Assembly (NCBI GenBank): GCA_037013685.1
Contig: CM072888.1
Coordinates: 9,095,034 to 9,159,033, forward strand
Source of the DNA: Acridotheres tristis
Taxonomy: Eukaryota > Chordata > Aves > Passeriformes > Sturnidae
Length of the DNA stretch: 64,000 bases
Direction of reading: 5' to 3'
Part shown: piece after piece, positions 1-13,800 of the stretch
How positions within the stretch are numbered: position 1 is the stretch's first letter
How the letters are laid out: every line of letters starts with the position of its first letter
The notes under the pieces: generated by a model
The model's input: the letters and a program-made list of their open reading frames with translations, nothing else
Database searches by the model: none
What the model was told of the DNA's origin: nothing
Program-made: the position numbers and the translations under genes

Positions 1-1081
1 CTTGGCACATAAAGATGTTGTCACCACCAGCACTCAAAGGTGCATCTTATCTGGTACCTTAGCAATTATTTGGGGTGGATACATTTCTGCTTCATCACAT
101 TGCTGCTTTTGTATCTAGCTAGATATCCTATCTATCTTTTCTGTCTAGACCAATGCATTCTGCTTTCTGAAGATGACAGTGTAGAGACATGAAAATCAAG
201 GCATTCAAAGCCTAACTTTGAGATTCATGAAGACCAAATCTCTCAACTTGTATCACCAAAAGAAAACCTTGGATTTGATAGCACCTGATTCAGAAGATAC
301 TATGAACTATAAAATTCCTACTATAGATATGAACTATAAATATTTCACACATTTGAAAATACTACAAAGCCAATCATACTCTGACTTTCTTCAGAGATAT
401 GAGTGGATATGTTCTGCACATCTGAATCTAAGCAAAAAAAATATTGGCAAGATACAATTTTAGCAGAATTGAATTAAAAATATTAGCAAGGTAGGTCTGT
501 ATTTTTTTTTTTCAGTAGTCAAGTATTTAGTAGGGAATCAGCATTTAACATTTACTTTGGGATTTCATAGAAAAACTATTTGGAGATTATTCTGAAAGTT
601 CCCTTCTCACTACACTTGGTCTGTGCCTTGGAATGAGCACATTCTTGAGGCTGGAATTCATATGAAATGGCTATCAGCTGATTTCATCTTGTCATGTTAT
701 TTTTGGCTATATTAATTTTATAATGTCTGTTTGCTGAATGTTATAATTGTAGTTAATCAACTGACTAAGTTTGATTTGGTAATTGTATTGTCTGATATAA
801 TTTAGTTCAACAAAATCTGGAATAGGGCTGTTTCTTTTCATGTTTATTTGATCTTCTTTTTGTTCTTCTTCCCACATGGTGGGAACCTATCATTTGGGTG
901 TAGGAGGTTCTTTCAAAACAACAGTACAAATCCAGAGAATTAAAATCGAACAGTTACAATTCTTGAGAAGTCTAAGGTCTGTCCCTTGTCAAAACTAAAA
1001 CTGAAAAATTAGATTTTACTAAATTTTGAATTTTGTAATATCTCAGTTTTAATATTTGTGATTTGCTTGTAAAAGCTGATC

Positions 1082-1166
1082 AATAAAAACAAACAAACAA
1101 ACAAAAAACCCAAAAAAACCCCAACCAAACAACAACAGCAACAAAAACAACCAAACAACAAACCCA
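1082..1166. repeat. A/C-rich low-complexity tract
   Basis: About 85 bp made almost entirely of A and C, with short AAAC, AACC and AAC units and no strict period. It may be an old retroposon A-tail that diversified by slippage, but no element body is recognisable beside it. The other strand is T/G-rich. Confidence 0.8.
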
Positions 1167-4100
1167 GAAAAATGGCACTCTGGCTCTTTTATAATCCTGC
1201 TGACTACAATGACAACACTAATTTTAAAAAACTATCAGCTTTTTTAACATGTCAGGCTTTATTCCTGGCACTGTTATCTCCATTTCTCCTCATCCTCCAC
1301 TTCATCCCTCTTCATGAGAATACTTAGAAAAATAAGTCATACATTAAATAGCAAAAAAAGTTACCTTTTTCTTACCTTTAATAACCAGAGTAATTTATTG
1401 CATCCACAGTTCCTGTGATTCCTTTCTGTGAACAGAAAGTTTTAGTTTTTGTCCTTGAAAATTTTGTATTCCCAATGGTCTGAGTTCTGTCACCATCCTA
1501 AACTTCTATTGCTTCAGTCTGCTTTTGTTAAACACTGCCTTGCTTACTCAGGCTCTCCTACACCAGGAGTCATCTCTTCATGTACTGCACTCTGGGTAAT
1601 AAAACATGCTTGTAAAGATAGTCTTGTAAAGCTAACTAAAAGAAAAAAAACAAACCAAACAAAAGAAAACAAGACACTCTCACACTTGTAAACCTAAAGC
1701 ACTTATTTGTAAAGGAAATTATTTCCTAAGATGCTTCATTGAGCCACCATCATGTGCTTTTTAGGCAGGGTTTCCATATTGCCAGCGTCTCTGCACTTCC
1801 CTCTGAGTTCTGAGGGGATGTAAGTGCTTTCACAGAAATAAGAGAGACTAAATAGCTGATTCTTCCTCTCTAATGTTAACTTAAAAAAAACAAAAAAACC
1901 CCACTACTTTAAGAGAATAAATAGCATGTGTTAAGTACATTCAAAATTTGGGGCTTTTAGTGTTTTTCCTAACTTCTATTCCTGTGAGAATATAATAAAC
2001 TGTTACAGCAATAATGAATTGAGTTTATTCATTTAGAATATACTCCAAAATTATTATTCAGAAAACACTTGTCAGTTGAAAAATTCTGTTTTATCAACGA
2101 CAAACTCAGTTTTTTCACTTCTGTTTTAATAACCCTAATGACACAATTATGTGAATGTCAATAAATAAAAGCAGGAGTTCACCAGAATCTTGCCTTGAGG
2201 TTGCACTTTTTGGAAAGGAAAAGTACAGGTGCCCACCTCATCCTTCATATTTAGGCGGGATGAGTAAGAATTCCAACTACAGAAAAGTCAAGTGCCATAA
2301 GGTAAGCATCTAAATTCACACTGCAATCTAAATGGAAGAATTCAGGATTGCAGCCTAAGCCTCCAAGCTGTTCAGCACGTGCACTTTCTGCATAAATCAG
2401 AAGGAGGGACCACAGGCACTTCTGAAATTCAGGGTAGCTGGTCTGAATGCTTATTATTTGTCAAAATAACTCACTAATAATTCAGCTTCCCCCTGGTTCA
2501 AGCTTTTGGAATGGATGCTGTTTTTTCCCAGCATGGAAGAGAACAGAAAGTTTTGTATATTACAAGAAGATGAAACTATAAACAACACACATAAGATCAA
2601 AGTAGAAAAGTATTTCCTTCCAAATACTTTTACAGTTTTTCTGATAACTGGAAACAATTTGGATTTTTTTTTAAGCTTCCAATATAATAATAAAAAAAAT
2701 TAGCATTTAATTGCCACAGTAATGAATAAAACTGCATTTATTATAAGTTAAGTATTTGGAAGATTTGTAAGTGCTGATTAAAAAGTCTAATTTGAATTTT
2801 AATTTTAATCACAATTTTTGAACTTTTCAAATTTCCCTATCGAATGTTTGCATCCAGATAAATGAAAGTTAAGCAAAAACCACACTTCTCTGATTTGCAT
2901 AGTTAATGAAAATTGCATAGCTTATTTTCAGTTAACTTCCTGATCTTTACCTTTTCATGCATCATATTAAATTATTTTGCTTCAGTTCATCTACTTTGAT
3001 TTACTTTCAACTTTAAGGTTTTCTAAATTGAGTGATGCTAGTCAAGTTACATTCTATAGATTTTGGTAGTGTTTAACAAAGAGTTTATTTTTATTATCTT
3101 TTCTATTATTATTAATGTATTTTAAAATATGTGTTTTAGATAAGCTAGTTTAGAGGCCTTTAGAAATATCTAGATGTGCTTGACATAGAAATCTTCAATG
3201 GTCACATCTTCAGACAGTTCTGCTACAGATGCCTCACTTTATCCAGTATAATTCTATAGCTGTGCCAATTTTATTTGATGTCCAGCTCCAAAATGCCAAG
3301 ATAATGTAGCTGCTGCTAATGTCTAATGTCTGCAAACACTTTCTGTATTTTTCTGACAAATTACTGGAAAAATATGTCCATGTCCCTTCAGAGTAGCAGC
3401 CAGCAATGGTGCTCACTCTTTCTCCATCCAAAGGTTCATTTTACTTATTATTTCAAACCAAGCATAATAAAATTTCCAAGATGATTTTTCTGCAAAGCTT
3501 ACTGCTCTCTGACTTGGTCAATTTAACAAATCATCTGTGTAAGCATTTGTCTTGTGTTAGTGTAGAGAGAAAAAGTGATTCCACACTCACAGAGAGAATT
3601 GTCATTCTTTTCTATACCAGGCTTTTTAGTTATTGCTGAAGATAGAATTATGTTGTTAAGGATAAAGTGCGTTATTTATGTTGTAGTTACAATTCTTTCA
3701 TACACATCAACTTTTCTAGCTAAACTAAGCTGAACAATTTCTGTTCATCTATATCCCTTAGAAGAATGTGTATTATGGCACCTAAGAGGGAAAATGCTAC
3801 TAAATTATGTTTTTTAGTTAGCTAGGAAATTTGTTGCTTCTGTACCTAAATTTTGTCATTCCCTCCATGTGCTCACTTACTCCATGCTACCACCTGAAGT
3901 CTATAACCAGCAATTCCATGTTAAATTATGTAGAAAAGCAAGGCTATACCTCTAAAAATATATCTGTGGGTAGTCTTCAAAACAGCAGATGAAATGGTAA
4001 TGAAAGCTTTTCCTATCATATTTCTATCAGATTCTCTTTACATTCTACGCTTCTCTTTTACATTTCTGGAGGCTTGCCTTCCAAATGAAATGACGATGAA

Positions 4101-7100
4101 ATTTTCAAAAGTTATTCCTCCTTTTATTAATTGTAAATATATTTCATTCAGAAAAGGGAACATAAGCTCCAGACATGTTCAGGTGCTGCTAAGTGTATTT
4201 ATATCCTTGGGATTGCCATATTAAAAATTTATCTTAATCCTAATCTGTCAAAGTAAAGCCTTTACTTTGCAGTTTTGGAGGGTGTTAGCACAGTTTAGTT
4301 TATTTTTAGCTGTTTTCTGAGATTCTAGTGAAACTGATGATTCCACATTTGAAAAATCTTAGGATATATTAGATTTGCACAGAAAAAAACCTGCACAATC
4401 ATTATGTATTCTTGAAAGTAGAGTCTTAAAAATGCTATGAGACAGATTGCAGGGTTGAAAAGCTAAAAGTATTTTTCTGAAAAAAATATGAAATTAAATA
4501 AATAAATAAAAAGTTATGTAAAGGAAGACTTGACATGTATAATCTATTACAGATAAAGCTGTCACATGGTTAGATACCCCCACAAGTCATAAAATAAGTC
4601 CCTAAGGATGAGTATTTAACGGTGATGTTATACTTTGAAATAGGTAATTCCTACTTACATTTTTTACACTCATACTTCTTCTATGTAAGGTGGATTAACA
4701 TAAATTAATTTTCACACTAATCTATCTATCACACTAGAATGTCTCATTAAGCTTTTCCAGCTTCAGACAATTTACAAAACTAGTGAAAGCACTGCCATAG
4801 TAATTATTACTACTACTAAAATCCATTACTGGATTTTACAGTATAAGGTGCTAATATGGCAATTTCTCCTGCAGGAATTTTATGACAAGCATTTTAACCA
4901 AGAATAAAAATATCCACTAAAGAAATTAGGATGAATTAAAAAATATTTTACCAGTGAAAATTTAATTTGAGTGGAATACCCTGAACATAATTTCAAATGT
5001 GTTTGTAAGGAGCAACTTTGTAGTCAGCGTTCACACAGAAATGTGAAGACAGTTTAGCTGTTTTGCACAAAATTGTAGCTTTTACAACATCTTCATTGTA
5101 GTCATCTAGTTCCAAATCTTTTGCACTAAACAGAGTGATTTCTGATATATGAAATTAATGACATTTAAATTTTCAGAGTGTTTAGAAAGTAAATATCACT
5201 GCTGTATTGGAATTAAAATGAAAATTATGTACAACTGTCATTTGAGGTCAATGAAGCATCTATATTCTTAACTCTAGCTTTTCTACTGCTTCTCACGTTT
5301 CTTTCAAAATTCTGACACAAATTTAGAACAGAAACAGGAGACATCAGAACTTTTCATTGGCAGTAATTTACATTACATTGACATAAGTCAATTAACCAAT
5401 TGGAGCTAAAATAACAATCTGAACCAAAAGAATAGAAAAAACTGTTAGGACACAGGGAGATGATAAAGTCATTAACCCTCTTGGATGGAAAGAAAAAGCT
5501 AAATATTGATTTTAGAACACTGATGGCTTAGTTGGATATTAGGTGCGAGAGAATTTGTTATATGTCAGAAAACTAATACGTCTGGTGAGTCTGATTTGTA
5601 ATTTGTTAATCTTTTTTAGATTTATGACTTCAGAGCCAACTTCTGAATGTAATTTTTTGGTTTCCCTTAGGAGTAGAGACTAAGGGAATGGAAGAGGAGT
5701 GGTTTGGTAAATAATGTTACTGATTACAAAACACTTTTATTTCCCTATACTTATCTTGAGTAAGTGTTTTCTTCTACTTTATGGTTGAGTGCTTTTGCTC
5801 ACAGAATTTCTGGTACACCATTTGGTCCCTTGGGTAAAATTATATTCATTCTGTTTGGATGCAGGCTCTGCTCACGATGTTTGCCATTTATTGCACTGTT
5901 ACTGGAGATTAATTGATAATATTATTTTTTTTGTTTTGGCAAGAACTCTTGCCATGTCAGAAAGCACAAATGACAGAAGACTAGAGAGTGGGAACAAATG
6001 TCTTAAGGTTAAATCTTCTACCATTGGTTAAAAGAGCTTTATTATTTTCCATACAGATTTCAATAAACAGGGATTATGACAATGACACATATTTAATCAG
6101 TTTATATCTCAAATATAATTTAATAACTTCATGTACCCTATTACTTATCAGTTTGTAGCATATGATTTAGTTTGTATAAAGCCAAGCACTAAGATTTAAA
6201 AAAATTTTTCTTTAACAATTCAGATTTAAATTATCAGCAGTTACAATTCCCTTCCCCTTGGCTATCATGCTTACCACAAGCACAAAAATTTTATTTGCTC
6301 TATCATGTATAAAATGTAGATAGTCATGATAAGCATATGCTAAGTGCTTACCTTACTTGAGATTATACCAACTTCTTATCACTCTCTTCATTTGTTGATC
6401 CCAGTTACCTCTGTGATCTTCATAACTCTTTATTAATTCTTTAAACCTGTGTGTTCAATGACTGAGCATACAGTACAGTCTAAAATCACCTCAGGGTTTT
6501 GGTGACACAATCAGGGAATAAAACAGAAAATAAGAAAAGACCACTTAAGGGAGTTAGAGAGTTAAAGACTTACCCTGTGTTTCAAGTCCACATTAATAGT
6601 TCAGCCAGGAATGTAAATGAAGGACATGAAAAATTAATGCAGCACTGGAACAGGACAACACTATGGGGTGCAACAGAGAAATAGCTCAACTATGTATGAA
6701 AAAAAAATACAGATAGGGTTTTGCTATCAGCTGATGAAAACCAGAAGTCCATTCATACTCCTTATACTCGGAGTGATTTAAATACATTTTCAAAAAGTGT
6801 AAGACCTAAATATTCCTTAAAGATCTGGAATGGCTAATACCCCTACAATTCAGAAAGTCAGGTTCCACTGCCAAAAGGACTTTACATTTTCCGCATACAT
6901 CTCTTACCATTTTTAGACTCTTCTTTCCAAATTGTCATGAAAAGCAAAGGTGGCACTGGTGACATTTAGACACATGTTGTAGATATGAAGAGACATATGG
7001 TGACCATCTGTCATCCAGAAGTCGTCTAAAGAATGCCTTGGAAACAAGAAAAAAGTGATGTGGGTTTTTTTGAAAAAGAACATGGTAATACCTACCTAGG

Positions 7101-7917
7101 AGCTGAAAAATTACCAAAATAATAAAATGGGAAATTAATTAACATCAATACTGCTGTTTACTTTAAGAATTCCTTTGAACTTATACAGTATAAGTTAATG
7201 AATTTCAGGGATAAAATAGTAAATTGAAGGTTTAGCAGATACGTATCTGGTGCAGCACTCTTTTCAGCTCCAGCCAGTCTCTGCATCCTTCAGATTAACT
7301 CCAGTTTTCAAAATTGTGTGTTGCTTTGTGTTGATACCCATTACATTTGTTTCTCACACCATTAAACACACATATAAAACAATAAGCACATCATATAAGC
7401 ATTGCAACCTTTTATCATCGACACAAAAATAACTTCTTGATGGTTTTGGTACATTTTCAGATTGCTGTCAACTTGAACAAAATTATATAACAACATGTGA
7501 TTGTATTGCACATGTAAGATGTCTGAGAACAGAGTACAAGATATTTTCAATTAAAAAAGGAAGAGAATAAGTTTGGTGTAGTGAGGCACTTGTGTTTGCC
7601 ATCAATAAAAGATATTGCTAAATTTAACACCTTTGGAAAAGGGAGAGCAAAACTTTGTATATCAAGTCCTTTACTAAAGAGTGTTACAGTCCTTAAAAGT
7701 ATCTCAGAGAGAAAATAAGAAAATAGCATATTCAGAAAAGTTTTCCAGGAGACAATTATTTTCCCTCATCCTTCTGCACCCCCCCAGCTTCTTTTTCCTT
7801 AGAAATCAAATATTATGCTGGATAATGTTGGTCAATTAAAGAAGATATACAAGAGTTTATAAAGATAAGAATTTGCTGTTAATATGGTAATGACAGGGTA
7901 AAAAAAATTCACCCAAC

Positions 7918-7934
7918 TTTTTTTTTTTTTTTTT
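7918..7934. repeat. poly-T run
   Basis: An uninterrupted run of 17 T followed by AAAA. It is a simple homopolymer, probably length-polymorphic. No adjacent retroposon body was seen. Confidence 0.85.
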
Positions 7935-10439
7935 AAAAGAACTAACCTGAAGAGAAAGGAACATCATGTTAAAGTAAGGAAAAGAAATATACTTCAGTCT
8001 TTTTTCTGTCTTGTATATTTTTCCCCGTTTCAATGTTGAAAGCAGTTAAACTTCCTTTGGACCAGAATTTTCTATAAAAAACAAGTTCTCCACTGCACAG
8101 AGAGAAATAAAGTAATACATTCCAGAAAACTTCAATAGCAAAAAGCATTTGAAATAAGGCAATTTCACTGTACTGTATTTAAACTGGATAGAAGAACGTT
8201 TAGAATCCCCAGCTATGCTGCCTCTTGAGGCTGCAGCACACATTTCAATTCATCCCTTATACTAATCTTGTACAGGCTGACATTTTGCAGCAGAAGCTGT
8301 TTACAGAACTTTGTAGGATTCTTATGAATGCTACACTATCCTCACATAATTCCTTGGGCCAAACAACTGCTTAGAAGTTAGTGTGCTTAATTCTATTCCT
8401 TTCTTTATCCATTTGGGAAATGATTCTTGTAGCTGGTCACTGTTTAGAGTGCTATGTAAACTTTACTCTCTCTCTAATCTGGTGCTGAGAGTCCCCAGAG
8501 AGTATTTGTTTTATGGCAGTATTTGTATTTGTAAAAAAACAATACCTGGGAAAATACTCTTATGTGATAAATATGGCACCTTCATCCATCATTTCTACAA
8601 GAGGAGAGATATGAATAAATCCTTTTAGAGGTGGCATCCACAGACACTGCTTATCCATGTAAAAATGTGCACAGCCAGTATCAGAATTTCTTCCACTGCA
8701 CCACATCTAATAAAATTGCTCATTTCAACCATCACAAGGGTTTTCCTTCAAAACAGCGTAAAATCCAATGTGCTAAGAAACAAGTAGTGTAGTGAAAGCA
8801 AATGAACTGTTAAAATGCACAGACAATTATTGCTTCAGGCTAAAAGGGAGATCATTGGCCAGATACTTGAAGGGAAGCACACTTTGTGATTATTCACTGC
8901 ACACTTTGACTATTCAGATGTCTAAAGCTAACAATCTCTCAACCATATTTAAAAGGGGACCCAAAGTCTGCCTTTGCACAGGAAAGAAAGCTGGGAAAAA
9001 ACTGAACACTGTCATCACATTTTCTGCTGGTAATAAACAAACAAACCAACCAGCAAACATCTAATTTCACACTTTCACCTAATATGACTTTCATCAGAGC
9101 TTAATGTACAGTTGTGTTTAAGAATTCTTATCCTCCACCCAAATATGCTTGTCAATCAACTGACAGAACTTTCTAATTTAGACATAATTCTAAACAAAAC
9201 CCTTGTGTCCAAACACGTGTTCTAAATTTGTTAAATGTGCGCAAGAAACTGTTCTGCATCCTGTTCTAAGGTCATTCTTAAATACAAAATATAAATGAAG
9301 CTGAAATTCTTCATTTGGAAATACTTCATTCAGAAGGGCCACAGAATGCACAGAATGGAAAATATATCATGCATACACTTAATTTCTATAATAATTCACA
9401 TTCATAGGAGGTGAGTGCTTAACAAAAACTGTATATAAATAGGTGATATCTTTTAAAATTATCTGTATATATGTTATGCATGAGTTAAAATTTCCTAAAT
9501 ATAAGCATGGTTATCTCAAATGTTTACCTCTGTTGTTTATCAAAAGTATTTTGTGCTAAGAAACAAGGGTATGGGAAGGAAAATTTACCATGGATCTACC
9601 TAAAATGGGCTCTACTTTAAAATCTACATGATTCAGATGATATGTAAGTTTTTATTAAAGCTTTCAAGAGCAAATAAATTTTCTGAAGCCTAGAAATCCA
9701 GACTCTGAAATTCAAGGGTGTTTTGAAATTAATTAGATCAGCTTGAAATGAAAGGAGATGACTGGTAGCAATTAGCAGATATTTCTGGTAGCTCAAGACA
9801 CAACAAGAATTGTACTTTCTAATTAACATTCTTGAGCTTTTTTTCTTGGATTATTTCCCACCAGTGCAGCTTTCACATAAATCTGAAACCAATTTGAAAA
9901 TGTCACTAATTTAAAAACATACTTTTATTACAATGACATCTTTACTATGAAAAATTACGATGAAAAATACTCATGTTCCTAGAGTTTCATTCACTATCTC
10001 TACAGAACACTAGGCTTTTATTACAAATTTATTTCTTCTGCTTCTCAAGTGCTCTTTGATTTTTGTTTTGGAAAGTTTGTTTAGAACTGTGTTATAGTGT
10101 AGAAACAAATCTAAATCTTATTATAGATATACCTATTATACAAATTATGTTTTGAAATATAATAACACACCATTCAATTCTGTGGAAAGTCATTTTCTGT
10201 AATTCTTTGATCCTATTAGATGAAATTATTTTAGAAACTTACTTAGACATATTCACATAGAGATTTCCACTGATAAATAGAGTGAATCTTTGGGGAAAAA
10301 ACCTCCACCACTATACAGAATCATAGCAGGGTTGAGAGAAGTTTCATCAACTTAAACATATATATTGCCCTAGCACATAGCATTGTTTTGAGAGAGAGGA
10401 AATGAGACATCATGTTTTCAGTCCTAGAGTTCTAGGGTT

Positions 10440-10827
10440 GGGCTGTTTTTATTATAATGATATTTTCAGCTGTGGAATGTTTTGCATAGAACAAGTTTCT
10501 TATGCAGCACAGCTGTCCTGAGGCTGGGCTGCCATGCAGAGGGAATGGCAGGGAGAGCTCCCAGCTCCCAGCTCTTGGCACAGCAGCACCGGCTCTGGGC
10601 TCCCAAGTGGCACAGGAGCAGAGAAGCAAGCTGCCAGGCCCTGGTCACACTGCCTAAAGAAGAAAAAGAACAAGAGGGAGGAAAAAAGGAAGAGCAACCC
10701 CTGGCTCTCAACATCCTTCACCCATCGCTTCCCGAGCTGGAAGGAGAGGACAGTGGCACTTCTGGACACAAAACCCCTCCTGGCTCAGCTTTATACCTTT
10801 CCCTTGTGTTGTCACTGGTCAGGAGAT
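10440..10827. other. GC-richer patch abutting a CR1 fragment
   Basis: This stretch is much richer in G+C than its surroundings. It contains CAGCTC/CCAGCTCC direct repeats near 10555-10575 and a purine-rich segment near 10660-10700. It lies where the 3' part of the minus-strand CR1 at 10828-11030 should continue, and a weak CR1-terminus-like string (CAGAATCATAGCAGGGTTG) sits at about 10318. It may therefore be a diverged CR1 3' region or another repeat inserted into one. Open frames of 80-117 codons run through it in several frames on both strands, as expected from low stop density, so I do not call a gene. Confidence 0.45.
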
Positions 10828-11030
10828 GAAGAGATCAGTGCCTGCCTCTCTGCTTCCCCTCCTGAGGATGCTGAAGACCTCACTTAGGTCTCCCAGCAGC
10901 CTGCTCCAGGCTGAGCTCCCCATAAGGCTTCCTCCTTCACAATCCTCATGGCTCTCTTTTGGACACTCTCTAGTAGCTTAATGTCTTTTTTGTGTTGTGG
11001 TGCCCAAACTGCACACAGGCCTCAAGGAGA
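10828..11030 (-). mobile_element. CR1 LINE fragment (5'-truncated)
   Basis: Read on the plus strand, this matches the reverse complement of the avian CR1 3' coding region and adjacent UTR as I remember it. Landmarks in order are GATCAGTGCCTGCC, GAGGATGCTGAAGACC, TAGGTCTCCCAGCAGCCT, CTCCAGGCTGAGC, TTTGGACACTCTC, TAGCTTAATGTC and TGTGGTGCCCAAACTGCAC. The element therefore lies on the minus strand, and its 5' truncation falls near 11030, as usual for CR1. Substitutions and small gaps destroy the reverse-transcriptase frame, so it is a dead copy. The subfamily is not assigned. Confidence 0.88.
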
Positions 11031-13095
11031 CAATTGTGTCTTATTAAGGAAGTTTCTTTTCATAAGTTTGGCCATGATGTGTACATTTCAGTGAGGCCTG
11101 TTGTAAATGCTTTCTACATTATGACTATTTCACCAACCTTTGTGGCTTTATTGAGCTACAAGAAGAGGTCAGGTGGCTTTTGCTAGTCACTATTGACAAT
11201 AATAAGCATTCACTTTGTCAAAGAATGAAAATAATGTAAACAATGAGTTTCTGCTAAAAATACAATTCTTACTTGCTGTTTCTCTGTTATTATTTTCCCA
11301 AACAGCAAACAACATCAGTCATTGAAGACAAACTGCTGTGCTATGACAGAAAATATATGCTTGCCTTACAGTCATGTTTTTCTTCTTTTATAATGGACAT
11401 TATTCATAATGGAAATAATAAATCTTAATGACTGGTTTCAAGAAATTTGGCATCAGACAAGTTCATATTTTATTCAATGTTTTAAGAAATGTTTTTCAGA
11501 AAAAAAAAGATATAGTAAATCAGACCCCAAGAATATTATTCATTCATATCGGTTCCCAAGCTCTTCAGAGATGATCATTGAGACCATGAAGTTTGGTCTC
11601 ATGTATGCCACAGGCTGCTGAAATTTTCCATTACCAAATTAAAAAGTGAAAGTATTAAATATCTAGAACTACTCACTTAATCAGGCCAATAGTAAAACAA
11701 TATATTTTTATTTGGGTTTTCTACTGATATAATCTTGTTTGGGGTTTTAAATGTTGAATCAAGACTAATTCAATCATGGCATTGTTATTATACAGTCATA
11801 GACTGTGATACTCTTATTCTCCTTTCCCCTTTCATTAACAACAATTATAATCATAATGTCAAAATGGAACCTGGTATCTGCTGTAAAAAAAAAAAAAAAA
11901 GAAAACAAAGGACCATCGAATAGAAAAAATATAGGACTATGCTGTAGGAGTGTTGCAGAGATGTTGGCAGGATTTACTTGTGACTGCATAATAAGTCAAT
12001 AAATATATAAAATTAGAGATCATATAAAAAGTATTTAGACTTTTCCCCAAAGGACTTTTTAACCCAATGTGTTAATCCTTCTCTTCTACTCCTTGTGCTC
12101 ATCATTGACCTGAACAGAGTATAAATGCCAGACTGAAAATTATATTTTCCTCATGAAAAGAACATTATTGATAGCCAGGAATAAATTATTATATTTCTTG
12201 TCACACTAAATCACTGAAAGAAAACAAAAATATGAAGCACATAATGATCTAGTAGGCCAGTTTTATGCCCTCAAACAAGAAGAGGAAAATATAAGATGGC
12301 TGGAGTCTGGAGACAAGATTTTCTTAAAATTAAGGCAGTGTTAATAATCAAAGAGAGAGGTGACACAGAACCACCAAAACAACATCCCTTATGTGAACCT
12401 GCCTCCTGTTAAATACTTATATCCTTAAATTAGCCTTAGGTTTCTTACTTATTAGGAGAGTTGGTCACCTCAAAAGAGTATTAACAAGAATGAACAGGTT
12501 GCTGAACCCAATACACCGGGATAGATAACTGTTTAAACTGAATACCTCTTTGGCATGGTTATACAGAGAAACCATCTTAAACTTATGGTTCAGAGCTGGA
12601 ATTTGCTGCATCTGGCAGAGGCACAAGTGATTTTTATTCCAAAGATGATCAGTTACACATATTAACATTCCCTTTTTAATCAAGTATTTTTACAGTCAAA
12701 GCATTTAGAAGTTATTTGGAAATCACAGTTCAGTTCTTTTCTCTAAGAGGATTTAAAACCCTTTGCCTTCTACAAACAAGCTGGGTACTGGGGTGGAGAT
12801 GACCTGGCTCATCTTCCTGAAACTCTTCCATGTTCCATTAAATGTCTGCTCATGCAAGAATAGTGCTGCCAAGTCTAACAGCAAGGTGCTCATCAGAGAA
12901 TGCAGACTGCTGATCCTATCCAACAACACACAGCATATCTGTGAGTAAGGATCACAGAAATAACAAAACGATAAAATATGAAAGATAAGAAACAATTAAA
13001 ATATTTATTTTGCCTGTTCTGCTGAATTGTTTGGTTTGGGTGGTTTCATGATATAGGATAAACTGTTAAATAAAATCCCAATTTCTTTAACTATT
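11031..13095. other. AT-rich non-coding stretch, no gene seen
   Basis: Unique AT-rich DNA between the CR1 fragment and the solo LTR. It holds a 16-A run at 11885-11900. Open frames are at most about 80 codons and unsupported. No repeat family was recognised. Confidence 0.65.
11885..11900. repeat. poly-A run
   Basis: Sixteen consecutive A residues followed by GAAAACAAAGG. No retroposon body or target duplication is visible around it. Confidence 0.85.
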
Positions 13096-13800
13096 TGTCC
13101 CAGTTTGAGACAAAATTTGGAAGAAACTTCCCAAAGGGGTCTCTTCTAAAAGACTCATTCCAGCAGCCCTTCTCCAACTGGTTCAGGAGATAATCTCCTT
13201 GGAGAAAAGTGGAAAAAACCTGTTTGTTTCACAAGCAAAGTACTCACTAACATGACGTCTTAGGTTGCAATACATGATGTAACCAAAATATGAATTCTAC
13301 AACCAGTTGTTAAAACCGGGTGGGGCAGTGTTCTTTATCTCTTCCAGGAGCCATCCTCCCTCCAGGGGATATTTTCTGTTAATGGGCCATTGAGTCCCAC
13401 TGCATGACTGACAAAATTACATCATCCCATTGGGAGATGCTCCATGCAGGGGCAGGAGACAAATATTCCTACCTGGGTATAACCTGAGAGTTGGAATATC
13501 ACAGGCAACCTTTTCCCACTGGATTCCCAGAGGAAGACCAGACCCTTTGACACCACCACTGGACCACTACAGAAAAATTACACCCTTCTGCAGGATCTGC
13601 TTCAACAGAACCACAACTGTCACTGCAGGAGGATGCAGCCACCATTTAATGGGACTGCTACCAACACCCTGACTGACAGGGTGTCAGGTTGTATTCTGAC
13701 TCTGCCAGTGCTTTTGTACTACTGCATTTTATTTTAATTTTCTTATTAAATTGTAGTTCTGACTTGGGATCCCCCACTGGTTTGCTTTCAAACCAACTCA
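13096..13800 (+). mobile_element. Solo LTR of a passerine endogenous retrovirus
   Basis: About 705 bp starting TGTCCCAGTTTGAG and ending CTTTCAAACCAACTCA, the orientation and termini I recall for a common passerine LTR family. Diagnostic internal strings are TTAATGGGCCATTGAG, TTACATCATCCCATTGGG, CTGGACCACTACAG, TTTAATGGGACTGCTACC and CTGACAGGGTGTCAGG. A degenerate TATA-like box (GGTATAACC) lies near 13475-13485, and an ATTAAA poly-A signal lies at 13745-13750, placing R/U5 near the plus-strand end. The expected segment between the poly-A signal and the last 20 bp looks deleted. No primer-binding site, gag/pol or second LTR follows, so it is a solo LTR. The flanks (CTATT versus CATGA) show no intact target duplication, which suggests age or an uncertain 3' boundary. 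Superfamily is not assigned with confidence. Confidence 0.85.

Larger units (their letters stand above)
1..10315. other. AT-rich non-coding stretch, no gene seen
   Basis: Apart from the small tracts listed separately, I see only unique AT-rich sequence. The longest open frames are about 60-90 codons on both strands. They have no consistent codon bias, signal peptide, known motif or matching splice sites, which is what random AT-rich DNA gives. CpG is very rare. No LTR, CR1 body, tRNA A/B boxes or hairpin cluster was recognised. Distal regulatory elements cannot be excluded without cross-species alignment. Confidence 0.7.

Noticed and set aside
9341..9362. CACAGAATGCACAGAATGG, reminiscent of a CR1 terminal repeat
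   Set aside because: Only about 20 bp, with no CR1 body on either side.
10466..10887. Several overlapping 80-117-codon frames on both strands
   Set aside because: Low stop density in a GC-rich patch; the right end is CR1-derived, and frames overlap on both strands with no domain.
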